Origin: Cordilura impudica
Lineage: Eukaryota; Arthropoda; Insecta; Diptera; Scathophagidae
Assembly: GCA_963682025.1 (NCBI GenBank)
Contig: OY821519.1
Location: 194,381,784 to 194,445,783, forward strand
Length of the DNA: 64,000 nucleotides
Direction of reading: 5' to 3'
Positions 23,853 through 35,705 of the stretch are shown piece by piece. A program made the position numbers and the translations under genes. The first letter of the stretch is position 1. Every line of letters begins with the position of its first letter. The notes under the pieces are model-generated. The model was not told the DNA's origin and made no database searches. It was given only the letters and a program-made list of their open reading frames with translations.

Positions 23853-25095
23853 CACGGTGGCTCATTTGACGAAAACTCGTGCCAAAAATCAATTTTCGAG
23901 TTGTTTGACTGGGCAAAAAGGTTTATAGTTTTTAATTAAGAACTGATTGAAGTATCAAATTCTGAAATATCATCCATTTTAAGTGTATAGCTTAGTTTGT
24001 ACAGCTGGTCAAAGTTGGACTATTTTGAAAAAGAATGAAAAATGCCAAAAAAAATCAATATTAATGCAGAGTTCAACTAGTGTTTGTTCAAAATGGGTTG
24101 GAGATAAAGTCATGAATTTTTTTTCTCTTGATTTTAGGAACAATTTCAAAGATATTAAAAAAATATATATGTATTTTTTAGAAAGGCCTAATTTTTATAA
24201 TTTTTTTTTTTAAACCTTTATTTTTTGCTTAATTTTCAAACTTTGATTTGAGTTTAAAAAAAAAGGCCGGGCGTGCAAGAAATTTTGAAAATTTTGTATT
24301 ATTGAGGGAATGTCCATGAAACAACAAAAAAAAAACCATTGCCACAATCGTGCCCGATTGGAGATATTTGACCTTTTATGAGTCAACCCATGCCACATTA
24401 CAGGTTGAGTAGTACCTATTATACTAAAGTTACTACTTAATATCTTTGTTATTGGATATGATAACTTCCTGAAAATTGGCACATAACTTAATTACAAGAA
24501 ATAATTTTAAATTTATACTCACTGACTAAGCCACGCCCCCTAGAAGAGTACGCTCCCATACGAAAACAGCAATTTTACGATTTTATTGAAAAACTTTAAT
24601 TTTCTACCAAGCAATCATCAATGTTTTCAAACAAAGCAACCATTTCTGGCGAATATACAGTTTTTAATTCCGGTATTGATCTAACATGTCTCAGTGATGA
24701 AATTTTTGGGTCAGAAGACGCTAAGAGCATGTTAAATAAATCCTCGTTCTGGCTTTTTCGGGAAAACTTTCGAGTGTTTGAGAGTCTGTACTTTTTATAA
24801 TCCTTGTTCCTGGCTTCTTGTGCTTCTTCGGATAATTCCCCAATAGGGAGAGATTGGTACTAAAAATTTCGATTGAAGCAAAATTTCGATCTGTACTTCA
24901 AGAACAAAAGCACAAAAAACAAAAGTCTGTAATCTACCAATTTACCCGCCCTTTTTTTTAGGCGTGGCACTCTCATCTTTACAGCACATAATCTTTGAAG
25001 TCTCACGATTTATCAGTAAAAGTTTCAAATCGATATCTGCTGTAATTCAAAAGCAATGATTTTTGGCACGTGTTTTCCCAAAATGAGCCACTGTG
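23853..25095. mobile_element. Transib-like DNA element
   Basis: The ends are CACGGTGGCTCATTT at left and, inverted, CACAGTGGCTCATTT at right. The flanks carry CGTCG at 23848-23852 and 25096-25100, a 5-bp duplication. Removing the element and one duplicate restores the LINE frame ...NLRQRR|CIVVVSLD. A CACWATG-like or CACAGTG terminus with a 5-bp GC-rich duplication is typical of Transib, the superfamily related to RAG1. A reverse-strand transposase tail remains at 24596-24861; most of the gene is absent. Confidence 0.7.
24596..24861 (-). pseudogene. Transposase C-terminal remnant inside the Transib-like element
   Basis: The reverse strand is open for about 88 codons without an ATG: SLPIGELSEEAQEARNKDY, LSNTRKFSRKSQNEDLFN, LLASSDPKISSLR, stopping at 24596. 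The pattern SEEAQEARNK...TRK.SR...D..N.LL..SDP is one I associate with C-termini of insect DNA transposases. The surrounding ends suggest Transib, but I cannot confirm the family. The upstream catalytic part is gone. Confidence 0.5.
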
Positions 25096-26439
25096 CGTCG
25101 TTGCATAGTTGTCGTTTCGCTCGATGTTGAGAAAGCCTTTGATAAAGCGTTTCATGCAGGCATAATTTTCAAATTGAGTTTTATAGGTTATGATATACAT
25201 ATTATTAAATTGTTTAAGAGTTATTTTTGCAATAGACGGTTTTGCATACATTTAAATAATTATTTTTCTGATTTTGGTGTAGTTTCTTGTGGAGTTCCGC
25301 AGGGCTTAATTCTGGCGTCGCATTTGTATAATATTTTAATTCATGATTTTTCCCACAACTTTTCAAACTCTACTGGTATTCTCTATGCAGATGATTCTCT
25401 CCTCTACGCCCATCATGAGTCTCCTGATCGAGCTTTGCAGATTGTATCAAGGCATCTATTTAAAGTTAAAGATTATTATGATTTTTGGGGTATTTTCGGG
25501 GAAATGTGCTTACTTAGTAGTTCCAGAAAGCAAAATATTAAAGTTGTTTTCAAATGGTATTGAAATTCCTTTTAAAAACAGCTTTAAATATTTTGGCATT
25601 ATTTTTAATAAGCTTTTTAAGTTTGATGAACATGGAAATTTTGTTTTAAATAAAGTTAAAAGAGTGAAGGGATGTCTTGGCAGAGTTTTATCTAATAAAG
25701 CTCTACCAGCTAATACAAAATTACTACTTTATAAAGCACGTCTGATACCAGTTTTGTTGTATGCATTTCCTATTTGGTTTTCACCTACACTAATGAACAA
25801 ATTTGAAATTTTTGAAAGAAAGGTTTTAAGATTTTGTATTGAACAAAATTTTTCATCAAAAACAAAAAGGTTTTTAAAATTAATTATTTACAATTAGTCT
25901 GGAGTGCTTCCAATGAGCTCTTGTGTGTTTGACATTATAAGAGTAGACTACACACGCATGATAATACTATTTTAATAGAAATTGCTCAATATCAGAGTAA
26001 TTACGATTGGCGTAATACTCAATATTTATCGCCACTTGGTTTTGATCATGAAATTATTGATCTATCGGCTCTTACACCGGATTTTTTTAAAAAAACTTAC
26101 CCTGGTACTCACAGGGGTTAATTAAAGTTATTTTTAGTTTTTATTATTAATATTATTATTTTTCAAGCTTGTAATTTTTTTTTTAGTATTAAGTTTATAA
26201 CTTTATTTTAAGAGATTCACTCTATCATTATTGCTAGCCTAAGGAGCACGAGCGTTTTCTCTATTTCTCATGCAATATCATACCCTTTTTGCCAAGTTTG
26301 TTAGTTACACTTTCATAGTTTTAAGACATTATATCATAATCTTAAATTTTCTTTATTTAGTGTATTTTTTTACTATTTGCAAAAAGTCTCAATACATATT
26401 ATATTAAATTAAATTGATTCATTCTTTAAAACCATTTAT

Positions 26440-28325
26440 TGCATTATGGATAAATGTATTCCTGCTTGGATTTCCAAGTATCTATCGATGTTAAAAAATA
26501 ACAAAAAAAGGAATAAGCTTTACAAAAATATAAGGCAACTTGTACTCTTACTGACTACGGAAAATATCGTACTTGCCGGGCTGAATGCAATTTATTGAAT
26601 ACTAATCTTTACAACACTTATATAAATAAAACAAGTAAGAAAATTATAGTCGGTCTAGACTGAAAGTGGATCGATTCTCACCAATTTCAATATCGTTCAT
26701 CGCATAGCCGATAAAAGCTTATATGCCAAATTTCATCAAAATGTATTCATATTTGCGACCTGCAGTTTGATTAGAAGCTTTACATGGACACCAGACGGAC
26801 AGACGGACAGACGGACAGACGGACGGACGGACGGACGGACATCGTTAAATCGAATCACATAGTGATTCTGATTCGATCGGTATAATTAAAGATGTGTGTA
26901 GGTCAAATATTTTTGGTTGTTACAAACAGCAGCACAAAGTCATTATACCCAAACCACATAGTGGTGTAGGGTATAATGAAAACTAATATCAAGCTGAATC
27001 CAAAATCGTTCAATTGTTTTGTAACTTCTGAAAGATCTCACGAATTTATGCCTGTTATGAAATTTCAAAACTATAAATCTGGTGATGATATTGCTATAAG
27101 CAACATGTTTGCTGACTTTTTTGCTACAACTTATTCCGATGCCCAATATGAAACTCTTGTTGTTATGCTTTTGATCTTGGTTTCAAATCAAACAATTTGT
27201 TTACCATTTATTGAACTTGCTGAAGTTGCACGTGAATTAAAGAGATTAAAGGCATCATTTAACCATGGACCTGATGGCGTTCCCAATTGTCTTTTAAATA
27301 ATTGAGCTGGAAGTTTATCTGTTCCTTTGACCATCAAATATGGTTACTTTTCTAATTGATCTAGGAATTCATTTATTAATCCATTATTCAAATCCGGTTG
27401 CAAATATGATGTAAAAACCTATAGAGGAATTGCCAAACTTTGTTCAATTCCCAAACTTATCACCGTTTCAGTATGGCTTTCGTAAGAGTTGCTCAACTAT
27501 AACTAATCTTTTACAATTAACTACTTTAGTCAACCGAAGATTTGTAAATAGTAAACAAACTGATAGACTGATAAAGTTAAACATATTCTTTTTTAAAAAA
27601 ATTAAATTTGTTGGGGTTTACTCCCAATAGTCTAAAATGGATCAAGTCTTACTTACATGATAGACAGCAGAATGTTAGATATAAAAATAAAACATCTAAA
27701 AATATAAATGTCCTTCCGGGAGTTCCGCAAGGGAGCCATCTGGGTCCAATTCGTTTTTCCTTATTTATAAACGATCTTCCAAACACTATAAAATTTTGCA
27801 ATATATTAATGGATGCTGATGATGTTAAAATTTTCCTCACAATGAAAATAGTGATCACTCATATCTACAGATGGACCTTGGTAACTTTTATACGTGGTGC
27901 AATATAAATGCGATTTTCAAAAAGAAACTACATAAATGTAAACTACTCCTCGGGTGGACAACCGTTGGTAGCAGTTCATACCTTTCTGGATCTGGGGATT
28001 TTGTTTGATGCAAAACTGAGTTTCATTTCATACATCAATATGACGGTCAATAAAGCTAGAGGTGTACTGGCTTTTATTAAGCGATGGGCCAACGCATTAA
28101 CTGATCCCTATATCACTAAACAGTTATATACATTCCTCTTAAGACCTGTACCTGAATATGGCTCAATTATCTGGGATCCTTTATACAACATCCACATGGA
28201 TAATATTGAATCCATTCAAAAACAATTTCTTCTGTTCTGTTTGCGGTGCCTTTCCTGAAATCCGGCGACAAATTTGCCATCTTATGCCAGTAGATTAGCG
28301 TTAATTAAATTGCCAACACTTAATG
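26440..28325 (+). pseudogene. Jockey-like LINE, RT remnant, split by an INE
   Basis: The linker before RT (GKYRTCRAECNLLNTNLYN, about 26570) is cut by the INE at 26632-26976. It continues with SFNCFVTSERSHEFMPV and LKASFNHGPDGVPNCLL. RT pieces then follow: FQYGFRKSCSTITNLLQLT, GFTPNSLKWIKSYLHDRQ, VLPGVPQGSHLGPI and CNILMDADDVKIF. The block that normally holds the first catalytic Asp (DxSKAFD) is replaced by unrelated residues, and YADD has become DADD, so the enzyme is dead. The C-terminal piece at 27908-28258 has DNIESIQKQFLLFCLR. A related scrap lies at 49867. Confidence 0.8.
26632..26976 (-). mobile_element. INE-like repeat, copy C, short form
   Basis: Runs from caagtaagaaaattatagtc (3' end) to gggtataa (5' end) on the reverse strand, with a long gacggacagacggac microsatellite (about 26793-26839). 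The middle is deleted relative to the ~770-bp copy at 48757. It sits within LINE coding sequence. Confidence 0.8.
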
Positions 28326-28744
28326 CCATATTTAGACGGACAGCAAGATTCGAGGTTCGCTCTCTCATTCACGCTTCGCGCCCCAATCATGATTGAACCT
28401 ACATGATTCGCCATACAAAATTTTGAGAGCGAACCAATTTTCTCCAATTTTGATAAAAAAAATTATCGCTAGTTTATCTGAACTAGCTGTCAAAAATATA
28501 TAAACAAAGAAAAATCAAAAGATTAATGTGCAATAGAATAAACAGAAACATTTAACAAATAAAAAGTATATATTTACATATATAGTTATATTCAAATAAA
28601 AATGGAAAAAATGAAACAGTGAAACGTAAAGTGTAGAAGGATGTCTTCAGATATTTGCACAAAAAATATAAACGTCAAAATGAAACATGAACACTCGTCT
28701 GAACACCAAGGTTCGCAATCGTGATTCAAAGAGCGAAGTAGTTT
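28326..28744. other. No gene seen
   Basis: Contains gattcgaggttcgctctctc and, further right, aaggttcgcaatcgtg, but no convincing inverted pair or frame. Confidence 0.35.
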
Positions 28745-30375
28745 GTGAATTATTTTCACAACTTTATTCTAAACCACTTGAATTCTTTTTATATGCGTTT
28801 AAGCTGCTTTACAACCATAGAGTACTATTGGTCCAATAACGGTTTTGTATAATATTATTTTATTTTTAGGATTAAGTTGAGAATTTTAACTGAGCAATTG
28901 ATATAGAGCTCTAGTGCATTCCGTTGCTTTGTCCGCAATGTGTAAATATTCTCCAAGTTATTTTATAAAGTCGCTAACTATATAACATTGTTTTCGTTTC
29001 GAAGTGGAATGGATGGAACACGTCTTGAAAACTTATTAAAAGGAAAGAAAATTAATTGTGTTTTATCTCAGTTAATTTTGATTTTCCACTTATTCTAATA
29101 TCTTCTTTTTCAAGCTTATGAACTATTGCATTTGATAGTTTACCTTTTACAGCCGTAGCAATATCTTCTGCATAGAGTGCTATATCAGTGCCTCTACAAG
29201 GAACAAAATATAATATGTAGAGAGAGTGCATGATTGGGGAAAATACTGCCTGGAACTCCAGCAGGATTATTCCTAGCTGAAGATTTGGCAGTGCTAATAT
29301 ACACTTTATACGTTCTATTTGTTAGAAATGACTTTATTATTTTAACGAGATATAGTGGAAAATCACAGCTTTTGAGTTCAAAAATTAACCCATCAGCCAT
29401 ATACTGTCAAACGCATTTTCTGTATCCATTAGTACGGTACCGGTTGACAGTCATACTCATACTCTCTGTCAGCCTGTCTGTCTGCCATGGACAACCCCAT
29501 TCCCCCACATCCAATTGATCTTTTTGTGACTATACATTAATTTTGGGGTAGACACACACAGTCACGCACAGTCATGGAGTGCATTAAACCCTATTTCCCC
29601 TTCCCCTTATACATAATCATGCACAGTCACGCATAGTCACGCATAGTCACGCGCAGTCACGGAGAGATTGAAACTTTCTCCATAGACTTTTCGTGGCCAA
29701 ATATTAATTTTGAGATCACGTCACGTATAGTCACGTATAGTCACGTATAGTCACGCACAGTCACGGAGTGATTTAAAACCTATTTCCCCTCATCCGATCG
29801 ATCTGAAACTTTGCCCAAATATTAATTTTAAGATTACATCACACAGAGTCACGCATAGTCACACATAGTCACGGAGTTACTTAAACCCCATTTCCCCTCA
29901 TCCAATCAATCTGAAACTTGGTCCACAACCTTATTATCATCAAATATTAACTTAAAGACAGCCACGCCCAGTCAAAGAGTGATTTAAACCCCATTTCCCT
30001 TCATCCAATCAATCTGAAATTTAGACCATATATTTGTTGTGACCAAAGATTAACTTTAAAATAGTCACGCAAACTAACGCACAGTCACGGAGAGATTCAA
30101 AACTCATATGGATAAGGAAACACAGAGTTTTAATAAAAAGTTTGTTTTTATGAGTTAGATTATTATTATGATATTTGTTTTTCTTTTTACTGTAGAATGT
30201 TATCTTCGGAATCCAAATTGTTCTTTGTTGATTAGGTCATTATTTTCAATGTGTGTGTGTATTCATTGTCGAAAGAATTATTTTTTCAAATATTTTGCCT
30301 ACACAACTCAAAGGGCTTATTGCTCTGTAGCTACTGGTTAATATTGGGTCTTTTGTCGTTTATGAATTGCTATAG
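28745..30375 (-). pseudogene. Reverse-strand Jockey-like LINE, split by a tandem-repeat element
   Basis: Reading leftwards from 30375: YRAISPLSCVGKIFEKIIL, then INKEQFGFRR (RT fingers). These are cut near 30190 by the tandem-repeat element. The RT resumes at about 29440 with LMDTENAFDSIW (first catalytic Asp), LVKIIKSFLTNRTYKVYI and NPAGVPGSIF, then ALYAEDIATAVKG, where YADD has become YAED. The C-terminal part reaches about 28745. Many stops and a changed catalytic box make it inactive. No endonuclease is visible. Confidence 0.7.
29455..30180. repeat. Tandem-repeat element, TAGTCACG family, copy 1
   Basis: About six units of roughly 85-115 bp. Each has a tttcccctcatccaatcaat block, a ttgtgaccaaagattaa block and then a run of 10-11-bp subrepeats (agtcacgcatagtcacgca) ending cacggagtga. 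It is bounded by actcatactctctgt on the left and gagttttaataaaaa...gttagatta on the right. The same borders enclose the copy at 62120-62862, so this is a dispersed element rather than a locally grown satellite. Confidence 0.7.
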
Positions 30376-30570
30376 ACTCGGTATATTTGAAACTAGAGGC
30401 AAAATAACCAAATTTCAGACTAGCATTAAGTATATTTTTGATCAAATAAAACGAACCGTGTACCACGAAAACTAAAAGTATCTGGTTTTGACGAAACGTG
30501 CAAATTTTTATTTAGTTTACTTGTTTTTATTAAAAAGTTTCACAAAGTTCAATAATTGATCTTAAAACAA
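30376..30570. other. Short spacer
   Basis: Between LINE remnant and INE cluster; nothing recognised. Confidence 0.3.
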
Positions 30571-31952
30571 CTAAGAAAATTATAGTCGGCCTAGATGCCA
30601 TATTTATATGGGCATTAGGTCGAAAAATGGACCGATCCTGATCATATTTGGTAAAGTCACTTATTTTTTGCAAAAACATATAAAAACCAAATTTGAGAAA
30701 AAAAATCTGTGCAATATTTTTGTACCATATACCACTATGTGGTTTGGGTATAATGACTTTGTGCTGCTGTTTGTAACTACCAAAAATATTTGATCTAGAG
30801 CCATCTTCTATTATACCGATCGGCTCAGTATCACTTTCTGAGTCGATTTAGCGATGTCCGTCCGTCCGTATGTGTGTCCTTGTAAACATTTTAATCAAAC
30901 TACAGGTCGCAAATATGAATATATTTTGATGAAATTTGGTATATAAGCTTCTATCAGCCATAGGATGAACGTTGTTGAAACTGGTGAGATTCGGTCCATG
31001 TTCAAACCTAGTCCCCATACAAATGAGCCCTATGAAATCGACATAAAATGACATAAGAACAAAATTATCATATAGATCTTAGTCAAATTGGATTTGTATA
31101 CATTTATTGTATCCATTAATCAGTAGTGCAAAAATAATCCCTATAGGACAATTCTTGATCATAGGCTCCATATAGAGCTGCTTCCCGATCATCACTTAAA
31201 TGTATCGAAAAACAAAAATATTGCACAGATTTTTCTCAGCTTTGGTTTGTACAGATTTTTCAAAATATAAGTGACTTTACTAAATATGGTCAGGCTCCGT
31301 CCATTTTTCGACCTAGTCCCCATATAAATATAGCACCCGATATGAACTTTTTATTATCTGCCGCCAAAAAAATTAATAACAATTCCACTCAAATTTAGTT
31401 TATGCTTAATTTCTATATTCAATTAGTTGGGCCGGAGCGATAGGGTCTCTAAACCATGGTATAGGGTATCGATAATCGGTGTAGACCGACTATAATTTTC
31501 TTACTTGCTTTTTATAGATTTTAGTGGAGGTCAGCCATCAGCTTCATATGGGGGCTTAAACCAAGAATTAGCCTATAGAGTTTATTTTTAGACTACTGAG
31601 AAATGGATATAATAAACATACACAAACCCACTTTTACCGAAATCTATATGATAATTTGGATATTATGACAATTTAAATCGATCTCATAGGGGTCATTTGT
31701 ATGGGGACTAGACGGGACATGAACCGGTTTTCACCAATTTCAATAGCGTTCATCCAATGGCTGATAGAAGTTTGTATACTAAATTTTATCAAAATATATT
31801 TATATATCCGACCTGACATTGCTAAATCGACTCAGAAAGTGATTCTGAGTCCATCGGTATAATAAAAGATGGGCCAGGTCAAATATATTTGGTAGTTACA
31901 AACAGTAGCACAAAGTTATTTTGCCCAAACAACATAATGGTATAGGGTTTAA
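30571..31952 (-). mobile_element. INE-like repeat, copy D, host of a nested INE
   Basis: A reverse-strand INE in two parts. 30571-30720 holds the 3' end with a damaged hairpin (tagtcggcctagatg), and 31508-31952 holds the rest, ending tatagggttt. The two parts join cleanly once the forward INE between them is removed. The microsatellite of this copy has been lost. Confidence 0.75.
30721..31507 (+). mobile_element. INE-like repeat, copy E, nested in copy D
   Basis: Nearly full-length forward INE (about 787 bp). It has a start close to TATACCACTATGTGG, then tgtccgtccgtccgtatg, and a 3' end ggtgtagaccgactataat followed by tttcttacttg. It is inserted in a T run of the older reverse copy. Confidence 0.8.
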
Positions 31953-33451
31953 ATGAGTTCGACTTTTGTTTTATCTACTGTGAGCTTCAGGTGTTGATTC
32001 TCTTATAAGAAACTAAATAGAATTTCGTTCCATAATCTCTGATAACGTTGCTCTATGGGCTTAAGTTGTTGGTGACATCGTTAATCGTGCTCGTCGCTGA
32101 CTTTACCAAGGTTTGATGGGAAAAAGTCCAAATGCGAATGTAAGAAAAGTATTTTTAGAAACATCTTTACGCCTGAAATTAGCTTGACTATATACACAAA
32201 AAAGTGCATAATATTTCGGCTATCCAAACAATTTAACACACTATGGATTTAAGAGTAACAAAAACGTATAATAACATGAATTATAATTGCCATAAAATGT
32301 TTAACCCAATTTCTCATAGTGAAACGCTAGCGTACTTGTGTGAGTTATGACTTTTTTATTCTTTAAGGAATTTAAAAATTTGTAATGGTGGTAATAAATC
32401 ACAACATTTAATATTCTTTATAAAAGCAAATTTAAAAATTAGAATATTTCCAAATTTTAATGCAACATTTTTTTTTTATCTTTACAGGTAAATGAAAGTT
32501 AAAGTTATTTATGGTATGTTCATATAAAATAATCATATGGCCAAAAGAATTTTAAAAAGTTTTAAGTTATATAGTTAAAACCTAATAACAGTAACAGACC
32601 TATTATCCGTCATACAATTATCCGGAACACTTAGTTAATCGGAATTACTGTTATTAGGATTTTGTTTACTTTTTATCTTTCACAAGAATTCACAGAAAAC
32701 AAAATTCAATGAATTCAATGAATTCAATGAATTACTTTGAAAATCGAAATAATCAAATCAAGCAACATTCTTGTAAAATTTCTTGTTTTAATGAAGGAAT
32801 TTTCGTAAAACCAGAATGCTGTCATCGTAATAATAATTAAATATGCCTTTATGTTAAACTTTAAAAACATATGATATATACTATTAATTTTAATTATTTA
32901 TTTTTATTTAGTACCTTACTACACGGCAAGACTAAATCTTATAATTATAAGGCATAATTACATTTGATACAAGTATTACAATTGATAATTATAAAGTATA
33001 TAACATTAATTATATTAAATTTAATTAAGCGAAAATAAAATGATAAAAAATAAATTAATAAAAATTAAAAACAGATATAAACAGATGGACAGAAAATAAA
33101 ATAAAAACAAGTATACAATAAGAATAACACAAAAACAAAGTTAAGGTTTTGGCAAGGAATTTATATATATATAGTGTTGTTACTAAGTTGACTGTTAAGT
33201 GGGAGGCTATTTCAAAAATGTACAGCATTTATGAAAAAATGCCATTCTGATACTAGGCACCGATGTTTAGGAATAATTAATTTTTTACCTCTGTTTGATT
33301 TGGCAAATCGTATGATGATTCTGTAAGTATTGTGGCTATCCAGTCTATTATCTACTTGTGTAGAAAAATGATTACTCTAAACTTTAGTAAGTTTTCGAGT
33401 GATACTACATGCAGGCTTTTCAAGAAGAACGATATGTTTTTTTTGTGTTTT
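31953..33451. other. AT-rich DNA, no gene seen
   Basis: Contains a gaattcaat triplet run (about 32706-32735) and long AT tracts. No frame or TIR is supportable. Confidence 0.4.
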
Positions 33452-33952
33452 CTTTATTTATTGAGTCTTCACTTATTGTGAACTAACATTAATTATTCAA
33501 AGCTTTGACTAATACTTAATATAATGTCCAGCCAATGCCAGACAAAACTTCAATTGCTCATTTATATACCTACGAACTAAAACGTTTTCATAATCGTCCA
33601 ACCTTCTAAGACGTAGGTAACCACGGTTATTGAGTAGATTTCGGGCTAGTAAGTTAGGGTGAGTTTCAAGTTTTTGCAAATATCTTGCACTGTGTCTCAT
33701 AATATCATCCTTGACCAGTGAAACTTTTAAGTCATTACGAATGTTAGAATTTCCAACATACCAGCATGCACCTGCAATAATTCTTAAAAGTCTATTTTGT
33801 CTTCTTTGCAATTTTCCAACATTGGACGCGAAGGCAGTGCCCTATATCTGAATACCATAGCATCATATGTGTTTTATAATAGAGTTGTAAAGCAGCAGTT
33901 TACAATCCAATCCAAGTTTTGAGTTTCTGCATATGAGCCATGAAAGTTGTAC

Positions 33953-34549
33953 AATAGCGTGTCCTGAATTATTTTTTTTAGCTTGCCCCCCAAATGATTT
34001 AGGACCCTTTTACGGGAAAAATAGCAAAAAAAAAAATTGGGTCAATCAGAAATTAAATAAGGTAAAGCGGCAAAAACAATTGTTAAAATCGATTAAAAAC
34101 TGCGGCCTGCAAGTAAGTTTTACAAAAAAGTCCATCTCGTTCCACTGTGCGCTGGACCAGAAAAGCTCTATCACATTTTTTGAAATAGTTTTAACTAATA
34201 TCCTTTAGTTTGCGCAGCTTTTGAGATTAATTTAGCTTGAAAGAAGGAAAGAAAAAACATATATAGTCACTTTCCATCTTTAAGATGCAACGCTGCACCA
34301 AATTGCTCTGCGGAAATTTTATTAATATTTTTCCCGGAATGTACTCTGTATAGCGCAAGTTTTACCATTAATTTTTTTAAAATCAAAAATATTTTTTTTT
34401 TGAAAATGCACTAGGAATGCAATTTTTAGGATCCGGTAGCCATCTGGTTTTTTGTCCAAAAATTTTTTTGCGATTTTTCCCTTAAAAGGCTCCTAAATAC
34501 CAAGCATTTTCAAATTCGAAAATAAACGAAATCGGGACGAGCTATTGTG
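33953..34549. mobile_element. MITE of about 600 bp inside the LINE
   Basis: Left acaatagcgtgtcctgaatt; right, inverted, acaatagctcgtcccgattt. It lies exactly where LINE coding sequence is interrupted between KLTQIKLK and a QLSWLI-type segment. No coding frame. The target duplication is not clear. Confidence 0.6.
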
Positions 34550-34745
34550 CATTTTTCAACTTGATTTGGGTAAGTTTCGCATCTATATGAGGCTTCCAAG
34601 TAAGATCCAAATGGACTCCGAATTATTTGAAGTTTGTCTGTTGTGGTATATCATGATTATTAATCTGTACTGGTGGGCATGTTTCATTAATGCGTTTTTG
34701 TTCATTAACTTTAATTTTCCATCTCTCCAACCAATCTTGCAATTG

Positions 34746-35237
34746 GGTAATTCCAAGTCAAATCAACCAATGGGTGTACACTACCTTCTCCAAATTGTAT
34801 GATTTTTCGTAGGCAGACAGATTATTACAGAACTAAAATAAGTGCAAAGTTTGAGGGCACTGGCACTTCTGTATCCGGAAATATGTGGTCTTGAAAATCG
34901 TAAAAAAAGGTCAAAATTTACAAAGTTGTACTTACTTAATTATCATTTTCTTTGAAAGTATTATAGTTACGCAACTCGTCAAGGTTGCATTTGAAAGGTT
35001 AATTAATTACCTTTAATTTGATATACAACATGATTTTTTTTTTTGGAAAGGTCCAAGGTCACATCTCTTGACCTATAATTCGGGAGGCTATAGCTGTAAA
35101 AACGACAATTTTAAAAATCTGAAAAAAAATATATGTTTAAGATTGGTTCCTTCCCTAAAGTTCCAAAAAATTTCAGACTGGGGGTATGCTTGGATCCAGA
35201 AATATTTATCATAGAGTAAAGGTAGATATTTAAAAAG
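34746..35237 (+). repeat. Left terminal inverted repeat of the 3.65-kb transposon
   Basis: Pairs with 37890-38390 in reverse. Shared blocks include acaaagttgtacttactt, cctttaatttgatatac, gacctataattcgggaggc and cagactgggggtatgcttgg. Confidence 0.85.
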
Positions 35238-35705
35238 TCGGTGCTGTTACTGTTACTGTTTATGAATGTGGTTGGTTGTGCTCGTGAGCGTCGGCGGCCT
35301 ATGCACGCACGCCGCTAATTGTTTCTGGTTCTTTAGCTCTGTACTGTACTCAGTACAGACCTGTGTTAGGGTTGGTTTGACAGGTAGTTATGTTAGAGCG
35401 AGACAACAGTATAAATGTTGTCGGGTGTGGTTCGTAGTGTCAAATAACTTGGATATAGAGAAATTATTGAAAAACGAGAAGTCAAAGGAAGCACCACGAA
35501 AAAAAAACCATTCTAAGCACGTTGCTTTAAAAAACCACATGTGTTGCTATAAAATCAATATTTTTAAATAAAACCAAAAGTGTTCAAAGTGATTGTTTTT
35601 TGCCTCTGTAAACAATATGTCATTTAATACAATATATTGTTGTAATCCATTAAAAAAGCTGCTCATGTTCGGAATGCAAGAGGACTTCGAAAAGTTCAGC
35701 AATGG

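Larger units (their letters stand above)
22123..26430 (+). pseudogene. Jockey-like LINE with endonuclease and RT, split by a Transib-like element
   Basis: APE endonuclease from 22129: NVRSLVETSRRIDLL, DLAFIQETHLKQ (catalytic Glu), TIIVGDFNAKNISWG (GDFN) and FSDHFPLIL (SDHxP). A 16-bp tandem duplication (attatttgattttgat, about 22767-22798) then shifts the frame. The linker and RT start are at 22801-23090, 23152-23421 and 23476-23800, ending in GFGHSTEDALSKF. After the 1243-bp insertion the RT resumes at 25096 with VVVSLDVEKAFDKAFHAG, SCGVPQGLILASHLYN and ILYADDSLLYAHH (both catalytic Asp sites kept). The C-terminal region follows at 25343-25897 and ends PGTHRG at 26119. Multiple frameshifts make it inactive. 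The 3' boundary is approximate. Confidence 0.8.

Noticed and set aside
25081..25095. True V(D)J recombination signal at CACAGTG
   Set aside because: No nonamer with 12/23 spacing, and insects lack V(D)J. The heptamer is explained as a Transib terminus.
29455..30180. CRISPR-like array (regular repeats with spacers)
   Set aside because: The spacers are themselves repeated, the unit is hierarchical, there are no cas genes and the sequence context is an insect genome.
35266..35571. Forward 101-codon ORF before the large transposase ORF
   Set aside because: It lies in the probable leader just inside the TIR. No domain, and composition differs from the real ORF.
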